Shown here one piece after another: positions 1-7,400 of a stretch of DNA of 10,025 nt (positions are counted from its first letter, which is position 1; the number at the start of each line of letters is the position of its first letter). The stretch spans positions 1-10,025 of the forward strand of contig JALQYS010000396.1 in NCBI GenBank assembly GCA_023254015.1. The letters are read 5' to 3'. The translations under genes and the position numbers were made by a program. Source of the stretch: Paracoccaceae bacterium (GTDB lineage: Bacteria > Pseudomonadota > Alphaproteobacteria > Rhodobacterales > Rhodobacteraceae). The notes under the pieces were generated by a model. It was not told the origin of the DNA. It saw nothing but the letters and a program-made list of their open reading frames with translations, and ran no database searches.

Positions 1-2161
1 GGTTGGGCCGTCCCCACAGGGCCACGTTGAACACGCGCGGACGGTCCGAACAGGCGGGAATCTTGTAGGTGGACGGCGCATGCGTCGCCAGCCGCCCCTT
101 GCCGTCCCAGACCAGCTCCTCGATTGTCAGCCAGCCCGCGCCCTGCACATAGGCCCCTTCCACCTGCCCGATGTCCAAACCCGGGTTAAGGCTGTTGCCC
201 GTGTCATGCAGGATGTCCACCCTCAGGATACGGTTTTCCCCTGTCAGCGTGTCGATCACCACCTCGGTCACGGCAGCGCCATAGGCGAAATAGAGGAAAG
301 GCCGACCCCGGCCATTCACCCGGTCCCACGTGATCTTGGGCGTGGCGTAATAGCCCGTCGACGACAGCGATACGCGCGCCTGATAGGCCCAGGCCGCAAC
401 CTGGGCAAAAGCGTAATGCTCGCCCGCCACCTTCACCAAACCATCCTCGAACCGCACCGATGCGGCCTTGGCCTGATGCTTGTCGGCGATGAACTCGGCC
501 ATCCGGGCGCGGATAGTTTCCGCCGCCGCCCGCGCCGCCATGCCGTTCAGATCCGACCCCGAGCTGGCCGCCGTGGCGCTGGTGTTTGGCACTTTGGATG
601 TGTCGGTGGCGGTGATCTGCACCGCATCCGCCTCAAGCCCGAAGACGCCGGCCACCACCTGCGCGACCTTCTGGTTCAGGCCCTGACCCATCTCGGTGCC
701 GCCGTGGTTCAGCATGACCGAGCCATCCTGATAGACATGCACCAAGGCCCCCGCCTGATTGAGCCAGGTCAGCGTGAAGGAAATTCCGAACTTGATCGGC
801 ACTAGGGCGATGCCGCGCTTCAAGATTGGATTTGTGCTATTCCATCCGGCAATCTCGGCCTTGCGCGCCCGGTAATTGCTGGTTTTTTCCAACTCTGCCA
901 CCAGCTCGTGGCCGATGAAATCCTCGACCTCCATGTGATAGGGCGTGGTCTGCGGCCGGGAATTTGCCGGCGAATGTGCCGCGCCAAAGCGATGGCCCGT
1001 GCCCGCGCCGCCCACCCCGTTCGACCGGTAGAAGTTCAGCAGCCGCACATCCAGCGGCTCGCGCCCCACCGCATGCGCCACATGGTCGATCACCCGTTCG
1101 ATGCCAACAATCCCCTGCGGCCCGCCAAAGCCGCGATAGGCGGTGGCGCTTTGGGTGTTGGTGCGCAGGCGGTGGCTTTCGATGCGGATGTCGGGCAGGT
1201 GATAGCAGTTGTCGGCATGCAGCATGGCGCGGTCTGCCACGGGCAAGGACAGGTCCTGCGACCAACCGCAGCGGAAGAGATGGGTGAATTCCACCCCCAG
1301 AATCCGCCCCTCGGCATCATGGCCGACGCGATAGCGGATGCGCAGATCATGCCGCTTGCCGGTGATCATCATGTCATCGTCGCGGTCATAGCGCATCTTG
1401 CAGGGCCGGCCGGTGGCGCGTGCGGCCATGGCGCAGGCGATGCCCAGCGCGTTGCCCTGGCTTTCCTTGCCGCCAAAACCGCCGCCCATCCGCCGGGTTT
1501 CCACCTTTACCGCGCTCATCGGCAGGTGCAGGGCATGGGCGACCTTGTGCTGGATTTCGGTCGGATGCTGGGTCGAGGCGATCACCTGCACCCCGCCGTC
1601 ATCGGTGGGGTGGGCTAGGGCGATCTGACCTTCCAGATAGAAATGCTCTTGCCCGCCGACCTCGAAACTGCCCTCGATCACATTCGGTGCCCGGGCGATT
1701 GCGCCGGTCGCATCGCCCTTTTGCCAGACCACCGGCCCCTGTTCGAACCGGCTGTTCGCCGCCAGCGCGTCATCCACCGTCAGCAGGGCAGGCAGCTCGT
1801 CATAGCTGACCCGCCCGAGACGCGCCGCCTTGCGCGCCGCAAGGTGGCTTTCGGCCACCACCAGAAACACCGGCTGGCCGACATAATGCACCCGGCCTAC
1901 GGCCAGAAGCGGCTCGTCCTGCACCGAGGGGCTGCAATCGGGCATCTCGGGCCAATCCTCGGCCGAGAACACCGCCACCACCCCCGGCGCCGCCCGCACC
2001 GCCGAAAGGTCCATCGAGGTAATCACCCCGTGGGCGCAGGTCGAAAGCCCAAAGGCCAGATGCAGGGCATTGCCCGGCAAAGGCAGGTCATCGGCATAGC
2101 GCGCCTGACCTGTGACATGCAGCGGGGCGCTATCATGCGGCAGGGGTTTGCCCATGGTCAT
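1..2161 (-). CDS. xdhB: Xanthine dehydrogenase molybdopterin-binding subunit XdhB (C-terminus beyond left edge)
   Basis: Large subunit of the cytoplasmic xanthine dehydrogenase. It carries the molybdenum cofactor site that hydroxylates hypoxanthine and xanthine to urate, passing electrons to XdhA. Seen: 720 uninterrupted codons from ATG 2161 to the edge. Motifs include QEHFYLEGQ (residues 171-179), MGGGFGGKE (225-233), DRAMLHADN (310-318), AYRGFGGPQG (341-350), KFGISF (457-462), GGTEMGQGL (487-495), PNTSATAAS (525-533) and LNPGLDIGQVEGAYVQG (658-674). Glu233 and Arg311 match the purine-binding Glu232/Arg310 of R. capsulatus XdhB, and Phe345 matches bovine Phe914; this argues for a true xanthine dehydrogenase rather than an aldehyde oxidase. 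The catalytic base glutamate (Glu730 in R. capsulatus, in a GEPP motif) should lie about ten codons past the edge and is not visible. About 55 residues of the usual ~777 are missing. The ATG overlaps the xdhA stop and has GGAGG seven bases upstream, which favours it over the ATG at 2155. Residues ~380-406 look like an extra Gly/Ser-rich loop. Confidence 0.96.
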   Translation of the reverse strand, partial: MTMGKPLPHDSAPLHVTGQARYADDLPLPGNALHLAFGLSTCAHGVITSMDLSAVRAAPGVVAVFSAEDWPEMPDCSPSVQDEPLLAVGRVHYVGQPVFLVVAESHLAARKAARLGRVSYDELPALLTVDDALAANSRFEQGPVVWQKGDATGAIARAPNVIEGSFEVGGQEHFYLEGQIALAHPTDDGGVQVIASTQHPTEIQHKVAHALHLPMSAVKVETRRMGGGFGGKESQGNALGIACAMAARATGRPCKMRYDRDDDMMITGKRHDLRIRYRVGHDAEGRILGVEFTHLFRCGWSQDLSLPVADRAMLHADNCYHLPDIRIESHRLRTNTQSATAYRGFGGPQGIVGIERVIDHVAHAVGREPLDVRLLNFYRSNGVGGAGTGHRFGAAHSPANSRPQTTPYHMEVEDFIGHELVAELEKTSNYRARKAEIAGWNSTNPILKRGIALVPIKFGISFTLTWLNQAGALVHVYQDGSVMLNHGGTEMGQGLNQKVAQVVAGVFGLEADAVQITATDTSKVPNTSATAASSGSDLNGMAARAAAETIRARMAEFIADKHQAKAASVRFEDGLVKVAGEHYAFAQVAAWAYQARVSLSSTGYYATPKITWDRVNGRGRPFLYFAYGAAVTEVVIDTLTGENRILRVDILHDTGNSLNPGLDIGQVEGAYVQGAGWLTIEELVWDGKGRLATHAPSTYKIPACSDRPRVFNVALWGRPN

Positions 2162-3546
2162 GGCGTCACCTCCAGTACCGAAACCGGGGTTCCGGCAAGG
2201 TCGTGGACATAGCGTGTCAGCATGTTCTGGGCTGCCGTCAGCCGATAGCCCGCAGTCGCCCGCATGTCCGACATCGGGGTAAAGTCCTGTGCCATGGCCT
2301 CCTTGGCCAAGGCCACTGTCTCCAGCGTCAAGGGCTTGCCGATCAGTGCCGCCTCGGTGGCAGCCGCGCGCTTGGGAATCCCCGCCATGCCGCCAAAGGC
2401 AATGCGCGCATCTTTCACTTTTCCATCCTTTTCGATCACGTTAAAGGCGCCGCAGACGGCAGAAATGTCCTGATCGAACCTTTTCGACAGTTTGTAGACC
2501 CGAAGGGCCGGGGCCTCGACCGGGATCGTCACGGCCTCGACAAACTCGCCCGGAAGGCGTTCCTGCTTGCGATAGTCAAGGAAAAAGTCCTCAAGCGGCA
2601 TCTCGCGCCGTGCCGCGCCGCGCCGCAGGTGCAAGGTGGCCCCCAGCGCGATCAGCGCAGGCGGGCCATCGCCAATGGGGCTGCCGTTGGCAATGTTGCC
2701 GCCGATGGTGGCGGCATTGCGCACCTGCAAGCTGGCATAGCGGCGCAACATCTCGGCAAAGGACGGATGCAGCGGGGCGATCGCCTGCCGCAGGGCCTCG
2801 ACCGTCACGCCAGCGCCGATGCGCAGGGTGTCGCCCTGCCGGTCGATCCGCTTCAGTTCGGCAATCCCGCCAAGGAAGGTGGGCTTGGGCAGATCACGCA
2901 GCTGCTTGGTCACCCAAAGGCCGACATCGGTCGCCCCCGCGATCAGCGTGGCGTCGGGGTTGGCCGCATACCACGCTGCGAACTGGTCAAGGTCGCGCGG
3001 AAGGGAGGCGCCCCCATCGCGCCCCTCGGCTGCAACCTGGGCCGCGACACGCGTGGCATCCGTTGTCATCCATTCGGGCACCGGGGCGCATTCTGCCGCC
3101 TTGGCAGCGCGGATGATCGGCGCATAGCCGGTGCAACGGCAGAGATTGCCGGCAAGAACCGTGTCATGGTCGGTGCGGCCCTGCAGATGGCCCACGGCCA
3201 TCGACACACAGAACCCCGGCGTGCAAAAGCCGCATTGGCTGCCGTGCTGGGTGACCATCGCCTCTTGCACCGGATGCATCTGGCCACCCGGGCCGGAAAG
3301 CCCCTCGACCGTGCGCACCGCCTTGCCCTGCAACTGCGGCAGGAACAGGATGCAGGCGTTCAGCGCGCGACTTCCGGCCTCATCGGTCACCATCACCGTG
3401 CAGGCCCCGCAATCGCCTTCGTTGCAGCCCTCCTTGGTGCCCGTCAGTCCCTTGGTGTCACGCAGAAAATCAAGAAGCGTCCGGGTCGGGGCATCCCCCG
3501 TCACCCGGACCGGCGTTCCGTTGAGCAGAAACGCGATCTCCGACAT
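2158..3546 (-). CDS. xdhA: Xanthine dehydrogenase small subunit XdhA (2x[2Fe-2S], FAD)
   Basis: Electron-transfer subunit of xanthine dehydrogenase: two [2Fe-2S] clusters and FAD carry electrons from the XdhB molybdenum site to NAD+. Numbering here starts at the ATG. Seen: an N-terminal plant-type ferredoxin domain with cysteines 41, 46, 49 and 65 (motif GCNEGDCGACTV), then an alpha-helical [2Fe-2S] domain with CGFC at 105-108 and CRC at 136-138. The FAD domain follows, with LIAGATDVGLWVTK near 201-214 and ATIGGNIANGSPIGDGPP near 279-296, and a C-terminal CO-dehydrogenase-flavoprotein-like region containing KLSKRFDQDIS. The ATG start gives 462 residues, the length I recall for R. capsulatus XdhA. 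An in-frame TTG at 3552 would add two residues and is better spaced from an AGAAGG-like ribosome site at 3561-3566, so the start is uncertain by two codons. It is the first gene of the xdh operon, divergent from dnaE, and its TGA overlaps the xdhB ATG. Confidence 0.97.
   Translation of the reverse strand: MSEIAFLLNGTPVRVTGDAPTRTLLDFLRDTKGLTGTKEGCNEGDCGACTVMVTDEAGSRALNACILFLPQLQGKAVRTVEGLSGPGGQMHPVQEAMVTQHGSQCGFCTPGFCVSMAVGHLQGRTDHDTVLAGNLCRCTGYAPIIRAAKAAECAPVPEWMTTDATRVAAQVAAEGRDGGASLPRDLDQFAAWYAANPDATLIAGATDVGLWVTKQLRDLPKPTFLGGIAELKRIDRQGDTLRIGAGVTVEALRQAIAPLHPSFAEMLRRYASLQVRNAATIGGNIANGSPIGDGPPALIALGATLHLRRGAARREMPLEDFFLDYRKQERLPGEFVEAVTIPVEAPALRVYKLSKRFDQDISAVCGAFNVIEKDGKVKDARIAFGGMAGIPKRAAATEAALIGKPLTLETVALAKEAMAQDFTPMSDMRATAGYRLTAAQNMLTRYVHDLAGTPVSVLEVTP
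2166..2173 (-). promoter_or_regulatory. Shine-Dalgarno site of xdhB
   Basis: The minus strand reads GGAGGTGA here, inside the last codons of xdhA. GGAGG is seven bases from ATG 2161 and thirteen from the alternative ATG 2155, so it selects the upstream start, which overlaps the xdhA stop as ATGA. This supports translational coupling of the two subunits, which are needed in equal amounts. Confidence 0.75.
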
Positions 3547-3584
3547 TTTCAAACCCGCCGCCTTCTCCCCGGTTCAGGCCTTGT

Positions 3585-3620
3585 GCATGTCCGCCCGATG
3601 CGGCGTAAAGCGGATCATGC
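3585..3620. promoter_or_regulatory. Inverted repeat upstream of xdhA, candidate operator
   Basis: The left arm GCATGTCCGC (3585-3594) and right arm GCGGATCATGC (3610-3620) are reverse complements except for one extra base in the right arm, with a 15-base spacer. The site lies about 39-74 bases upstream of the xdhA ATG, where a repressor or activator of the xdh operon could bind. xdh operons are commonly induced by purines or nitrogen limitation through dedicated regulators; which regulator, if any, acts here cannot be read from the sequence. It might instead fold as a hairpin in the xdhA leader RNA. Confidence 0.35.
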
Positions 3621-3632
3621 GCCCGATGTGGC
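3591..3632. repeat. Imperfect direct repeat in the xdhA leader
   Basis: CCGCCCGATGCGGC (3591-3604) is repeated as GCGCCCGATGTGGC (3619-3632), matching at 12 of 14 positions with a perfect core CGCCCGATG and a 28-base period. It interleaves with the inverted repeat at 3585-3620. No coding sequence explains it. Two short copies in a GC-rich region could arise by chance, so confidence in a regulatory role is low. Confidence 0.35.
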
Positions 3633-3764
3633 ATTTTGCCTCTGTTATCCTGTCATGAAGCCATGCAGAGATGAAGTCTGGCAAGCCTGATTTTTCGCTC
3701 CGGACGGGAAGCAGTTTCAAGCGCGACCAGATAATCGCCGCCCCTTCCGCCCGGGGCGCAGCGC

Positions 3765-3771
3765 GGATAGG
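3765..3771 (+). promoter_or_regulatory. Probable ribosome binding site of dnaE
   Basis: GGATAGG ends eight bases before ATG 3780 but only two bases before the in-frame GTG 3774. The spacing therefore favours the ATG. The match to the anti-Shine-Dalgarno is imperfect. Confidence 0.45.
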
Positions 3772-3779
3772 CTGTGGCC

Positions 3780-6700
3780 ATGGCAGCCCCTCGATTCATT
3801 CATTTGCGCGTCCACACCGAACACTCGCTGCTGGAAGGCGCTGTGCCGGTGAAGAAACTGGTCAAGACCTGTGTCGGCATGGAAATGCCGGCGATTGCGG
3901 TCACCGACACCAACAACATGTTCGCCGCGCTGGAGTTTTCGGTTCTGGCCAAGGATGCCGGGCTGCAACCCATCGTCGGTTGCCAGATCAGCCTGGCCCA
4001 TGATCCCGCCGCGCCGGGCGAAAAGCCGCGCAACCCCGCGCCCATCGTGCTCTTGGCCCAGTCCGAGGCGGGCTACATGAACCTGATGAAGCTGAACTCT
4101 TGCCTTTACATCGGCAAGGGCGGGCAGTTGCCGCAGGTCACGCTGGACGAATTGGCGCAGTATTCCGCCGGGCTGATCTGCCTGACCGGCGGGCCGGACG
4201 GGCCCTTGGGCCGGTTTCTGGCGGCCGGTCAGGGGGCCAAGGCCCGCGCGCTGTTGGAGCGTCTGGCGGCCATCTATCCGAACCGGCTTTATGTCGAGTT
4301 GCAGCGCCACCCCGGCGAGGGCGGAAAGCTGCCCGAGGCCGAGGCGCGGTCGGAACGCGGCCATGTCGAATTCGCCTATGAGATGGGCCTGCCGCTGGTG
4401 GCGACCAACGACGTCTATTTTCCCAAGGCCGAGATGTATGAGGCGCATGACGCCCTGATCTGCATTGCCGAGGGGGCCTATGTCGATCAGCAGGAGCCGC
4501 GCCGCCGCCTGACGCCGCAACATTATCTCAAATCCGAAGCCGAGATGTGCGCGCTCTTTGCCGACCTGCCCGAGGCGCTGGAGAACACCGTCGAGATCGC
4601 CCGCCGCTGCGCCTTCATGGCGTCCAAGCGCAAGCCGATCCTGCCGCGCTTTGCCGATGACGAGGTGGAAGAGCTGCGCCGTCAGGCCTGGGAGGGGCTG
4701 GAAAAGCGTCTTGCGGTGATTGAACTGGCCGCCCCGCGCGAAGAGTATGAAGCGCGGCTGAAGTTCGAAATCGACATTATCGAGAAGATGGGCTTCCCTG
4801 GTTACTTCCTGATCGTGTCCGATTTCATCAAATGGGCCAAGCAGCACGACATCCCCGTCGGGCCCGGCCGGGGCTCGGGCGCGGGCAGTCTGGTGGCCTA
4901 TGTGCTGACCATCACCGACCTTGACCCCTTGCGCTATGCGCTGCTGTTCGAACGCTTCCTGAACCCCGAACGGGTGTCGATGCCCGACTTCGACATCGAC
5001 TTCTGCATGGATCGCCGCGAAGAGGTGATCCGCTATGTGCAAGAGCATTACGGCCGCGAGAAGGTGGCCCAGATCATCACCTTCGGCGCGCTTCTGTCAA
5101 AGGCGGCGGTGCGCGATGTGGGGCGCGTGCTGCAGATGTCATATGGTCAGGTGGACCGGCTGTCCAAGATGATCCCGGTCGAGGGGGTGAAGCCGGTTTC
5201 CATCACCAAGGCGCTGGCCGATGAACCCCGCCTGCGCGAGGCCGCCAAGGAAGAGGTGGTCGGCCGCCTTCTGACCTATGCCGAACAGATCGAGGGGCTT
5301 TACCGCAACGCCTCGACCCACGCCGCCGGGGTGGTGATCGGCGACCGGCCGCTGGATGAGCTGGTGCCCCTGTATCAAGATCCCCGCTCCGACATGCCGG
5401 CCACCCAGTTCAACATGAAATGGGTCGAGGCCGCCGGGCTGGTGAAGTTCGACTTTCTGGGTCTGAAAACCCTGACCGTCATTCAGGATGCCATCCGCCA
5501 GATCCGGGGGCAGGGCCGGCCCTTGCACATCGCCGCCGATGGCCGGCAGCTTTATGCGCCCAAACCGGGCGCGGAAAATGATATCGGCCATATCCCGCTG
5601 GACGATGCCGCCACCTATGACCTTTACGCCGCCGCCAAGACGGTGGCCGTGTTCCAGGTGGAAAGCTCGGGCATGATGGACGCGCTGCGGCGCATGAAAC
5701 CCACCTGTATCGAGGACATCGTGGCGCTTGTGGCGCTTTATCGCCCCGGCCCGATGGAGAACATTCCGGTCTATTGCGAGGTCAAGCACGGGCTGCGCCC
5801 GCTGGAATCCATCCACCCGACCATCGACCATATCCTGAAGGAAACCCAGGGCATCATCGTCTATCAGGAACAGGTGATGCAGATCGCGCAGGTCATGGGC
5901 GGATACAGCCTTGGCGGGGCTGACCTGTTGCGCCGCGCGATGGGCAAGAAGATCGCCGAAGAGATGGCCAAGGAACGGCCGAAGTTCATCGAAGGCTGCA
6001 AGAAGACCCACAACATCGACGCCAAGAAATCGGGCGAGGTGTTCGACCTTCTGGAAAAATTCGCCAACTACGGCTTCAACAAATCCCACGCCGCCGCCTA
6101 TGCGGTGGTCAGCTATCAGACGGCCTGGCTCAAGGCCAATCACCCGGTGGAATTCATGTCCGGGGTGATGAACTGCGATATCCATCTGACCGACAAGCTT
6201 GCCGTCTACAAGCGCGAGCTGGACAAGCTGGGCATTCCCGTGGTGGCGCCCTGCGTCAATGCCTCGGATGCGACCTTCAAGGTGCGCGATCAGGCGGTGG
6301 TCTATGGCTTGGGCGCGCTGAAGAATGTGGGCGTCGAGGCGATGAAGATGATCGTCGAGGCCCGTCAGGTTGATGGCCGCGAAAAGCCCTTTGCCACGGT
6401 GTTCGACTTTGCCCGCCGGGTGGACCTGAAACGCGTGGGCAAGCGCCCGTTGGAAATGCTGGCCCGCGCAGGGGCGTTTGACCAGCTTGACCCCAACCGC
6501 GCCCGCGTGTTCGAGGCGCTGGATGGGCTGGTGGCCTATTCCGCCGCGATCCATGAGGCCAAGGGTTCGACCCAGGTCAGCCTGTTTGGTGACAGCGGCG
6601 CCGACATTCCCGAACCGCGGCTGCCCTTCCGCGACGACTGGCTGCCGGTGGAGCGGCTGGGCAACGAACATCAGGCCGTGGGCTTCTATCTGTCGGGCCA

Positions 6701-7280
6701 CCCGCTGGATGATTACATGTCGGCGCTGAAGCGCAAGAATGTCCGCACATTGGCCGAACTGACCCAGCTTGCCCTTGTCCGTGGCCCCTGCGTCGAAAAG
6801 ATTGCCGGTTCGGTCGCCGCCCGTCAGGAACGCAAGTCGGCCAAGGGCAACCGCTTTGCCTTTGTGTCCCTGTCAGACCCGACTGGGCTTTACGAGGTCA
6901 CGGTGTTTTCCGATGTGCTGGAGGCCGCGCGCGATCTGCTGGAGCCGGGCAAGAATGTGGTGCTGACCGTCAAGGCCGATCCCGATGGTGAGGGGGTCAA
7001 GCTTTTGGCCAATGCCGTGCAACCGATCGATGCCGTGGCCGATCAGGCGGGGGCGCAGGCAATTCGCATTCACCTGAACCGGATGGAGACGGTGGCCTCG
7101 CTGGCCAGTCTGCTGGAAAAGGTTGACGGCAAGACCCGTGCGCAGATCACGCTGTGCCTGCCCGACGAGACGGGCCGCGAGATTGATGTCACACTGCCAA
7201 AGCCCTATCCGGTGACGCCGCAGATCAAGGGGGCGATCAAGGCGATGCAGGGGGTGCTGCTGGTCGAGGACGTCGGCTAA
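3780..7280 (+). CDS. dnaE: DNA polymerase III subunit alpha (DnaE)
   Basis: Catalytic subunit of the replicative DNA polymerase III holoenzyme. Seen, numbering from ATG 3780: 1166 residues, close to the ~1160 of E. coli DnaE. The N-terminal PHP domain begins FIHLRVHTEHSLLEG, with arginine in place of the first histidine of the metal-binding HxH, as in E. coli. The C-family polymerase core has GPGRGSGAGSLVAY (361-374), the aspartate pair in MPDFDIDF (Asp405, Asp407) and the third catalytic aspartate in VKFDFLGLKTL (Asp558). ALYRPGPMENIPVY and FNKSHAAAYAVVSYQTAWLK are typical DnaE finger/palm motifs. A helix-hairpin-helix segment lies near 885-905, the probable beta-clamp peptide QVSLF at 932-936, and an OB-fold around 1000-1080. 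No intein or frameshift is seen. The upstream GTG 3774 would add two residues. It stands alone on the plus strand, divergent from xdhA and convergent with soxG. Proofreading presumably comes from a separate DnaQ. Confidence 0.98.
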   Translation: MAAPRFIHLRVHTEHSLLEGAVPVKKLVKTCVGMEMPAIAVTDTNNMFAALEFSVLAKDAGLQPIVGCQISLAHDPAAPGEKPRNPAPIVLLAQSEAGYMNLMKLNSCLYIGKGGQLPQVTLDELAQYSAGLICLTGGPDGPLGRFLAAGQGAKARALLERLAAIYPNRLYVELQRHPGEGGKLPEAEARSERGHVEFAYEMGLPLVATNDVYFPKAEMYEAHDALICIAEGAYVDQQEPRRRLTPQHYLKSEAEMCALFADLPEALENTVEIARRCAFMASKRKPILPRFADDEVEELRRQAWEGLEKRLAVIELAAPREEYEARLKFEIDIIEKMGFPGYFLIVSDFIKWAKQHDIPVGPGRGSGAGSLVAYVLTITDLDPLRYALLFERFLNPERVSMPDFDIDFCMDRREEVIRYVQEHYGREKVAQIITFGALLSKAAVRDVGRVLQMSYGQVDRLSKMIPVEGVKPVSITKALADEPRLREAAKEEVVGRLLTYAEQIEGLYRNASTHAAGVVIGDRPLDELVPLYQDPRSDMPATQFNMKWVEAAGLVKFDFLGLKTLTVIQDAIRQIRGQGRPLHIAADGRQLYAPKPGAENDIGHIPLDDAATYDLYAAAKTVAVFQVESSGMMDALRRMKPTCIEDIVALVALYRPGPMENIPVYCEVKHGLRPLESIHPTIDHILKETQGIIVYQEQVMQIAQVMGGYSLGGADLLRRAMGKKIAEEMAKERPKFIEGCKKTHNIDAKKSGEVFDLLEKFANYGFNKSHAAAYAVVSYQTAWLKANHPVEFMSGVMNCDIHLTDKLAVYKRELDKLGIPVVAPCVNASDATFKVRDQAVVYGLGALKNVGVEAMKMIVEARQVDGREKPFATVFDFARRVDLKRVGKRPLEMLARAGAFDQLDPNRARVFEALDGLVAYSAAIHEAKGSTQVSLFGDSGADIPEPRLPFRDDWLPVERLGNEHQAVGFYLSGHPLDDYMSALKRKNVRTLAELTQLALVRGPCVEKIAGSVAARQERKSAKGNRFAFVSLSDPTGLYEVTVFSDVLEAARDLLEPGKNVVLTVKADPDGEGVKLLANAVQPIDAVADQAGAQAIRIHLNRMETVASLASLLEKVDGKTRAQITLCLPDETGREIDVTLPKPYPVTPQIKGAIKAMQGVLLVEDVG

Positions 7281-7309
7281 AAGGCCTTGGGGCCAAGTGG
7301 CCCAGCCTT
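7281..7309 (+). terminator. Hairpin immediately after the dnaE stop
   Basis: Directly after the TAA, AAGGC (7281-7285) can pair with GCCTT (7305-7309), and an inner GGGCC/GGCCC stem can form around a small loop, with mismatches between the two stems. No T-run follows on the plus strand, so it is not a classic intrinsic terminator. It may stabilise the 3' end of the dnaE message or assist termination together with the hairpin at 7356-7379. Confidence 0.35.
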
Positions 7310-7355
7310 CATGCCGTGACCCGCCGCCCCTATCCCCGCCGCGCGGAATGAAACA

Positions 7356-7379
7356 AGGGCCGGCGTTGCCACCGGCCCT
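7356..7379 (-). terminator. Rho-independent terminator of the sox operon
   Basis: A perfect 8-bp stem, AGGGCCGG (7356-7363) with CCGGCCCT (7372-7379), encloses an 8-base loop. On the minus strand the stem is followed by TTGTTTCATT, a moderate U-tract, and it sits 22 bases beyond the soxG stop. It therefore most likely ends the sox transcript. On the plus strand no comparable T-run follows, so any role for dnaE would be weaker. Confidence 0.65.
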
Positions 7380-7400
7380 CTGTGGTTCCTGATCTTTCGG

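Larger units (their letters stand above)
3547..3779. other. Divergent intergenic region xdhA / dnaE
   Basis: This 233-bp spacer between two divergently transcribed genes must hold the promoters of both the xdh operon and dnaE. I find no convincing paired -35/-10 element on either strand. The best isolated -10-like hexamers are GATAAT at 3730-3735 (plus strand, toward dnaE) and GATAAC at 3649-3644 (minus strand, toward xdhA); neither has a good TTGAC-type partner at normal spacing. The xdhA-proximal half carries the repeats listed separately. No RNA gene or credible small protein gene is visible; the short frames present are tails of antisense frames. Confidence 0.6.

Noticed and set aside
837..1265. 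A minus-strand 142-codon frame overlapping xdhB, possibly hinting at a frameshift
   Set aside because: I translated the xdhB frame through this region and it stays open with continuous family motifs on both sides. This frame is a shadow, and no frameshift is needed.
80..2212. Plus-strand frames at 80-805, 908-1618 and 1643-2212
   Set aside because: All lie opposite xdhB, which translates without interruption on the minus strand for 720 codons with every expected motif. These are codon-bias artefacts.
3587..3658. A short plus-strand peptide frame in the intergenic region
   Set aside because: Only 23 codons with no ribosome site, and it is the tail of an antisense frame. It also overlaps the candidate operator.
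2203..3690. A 495-codon open frame on the plus strand opposite xdhA
   Set aside because: Exactly antisense to a well-supported xdhA. The product is rich in Arg, His, Gly and Pro with no recognisable domain, as expected when GC-biased third positions remove stops from the opposite strand.
3717..5048. A 443-codon minus-strand frame opposite the 5' half of dnaE
   Set aside because: Antisense shadow of dnaE: His/Arg/Gln-rich and no family motif. dnaE on the other strand has all its catalytic motifs in frame.
5139..6701. A 520-codon minus-strand frame opposite the 3' half of dnaE
   Set aside because: Same explanation. Its length is notable, but the His/Gly-rich composition without motifs and the antisense position to conserved dnaE codons explain it.
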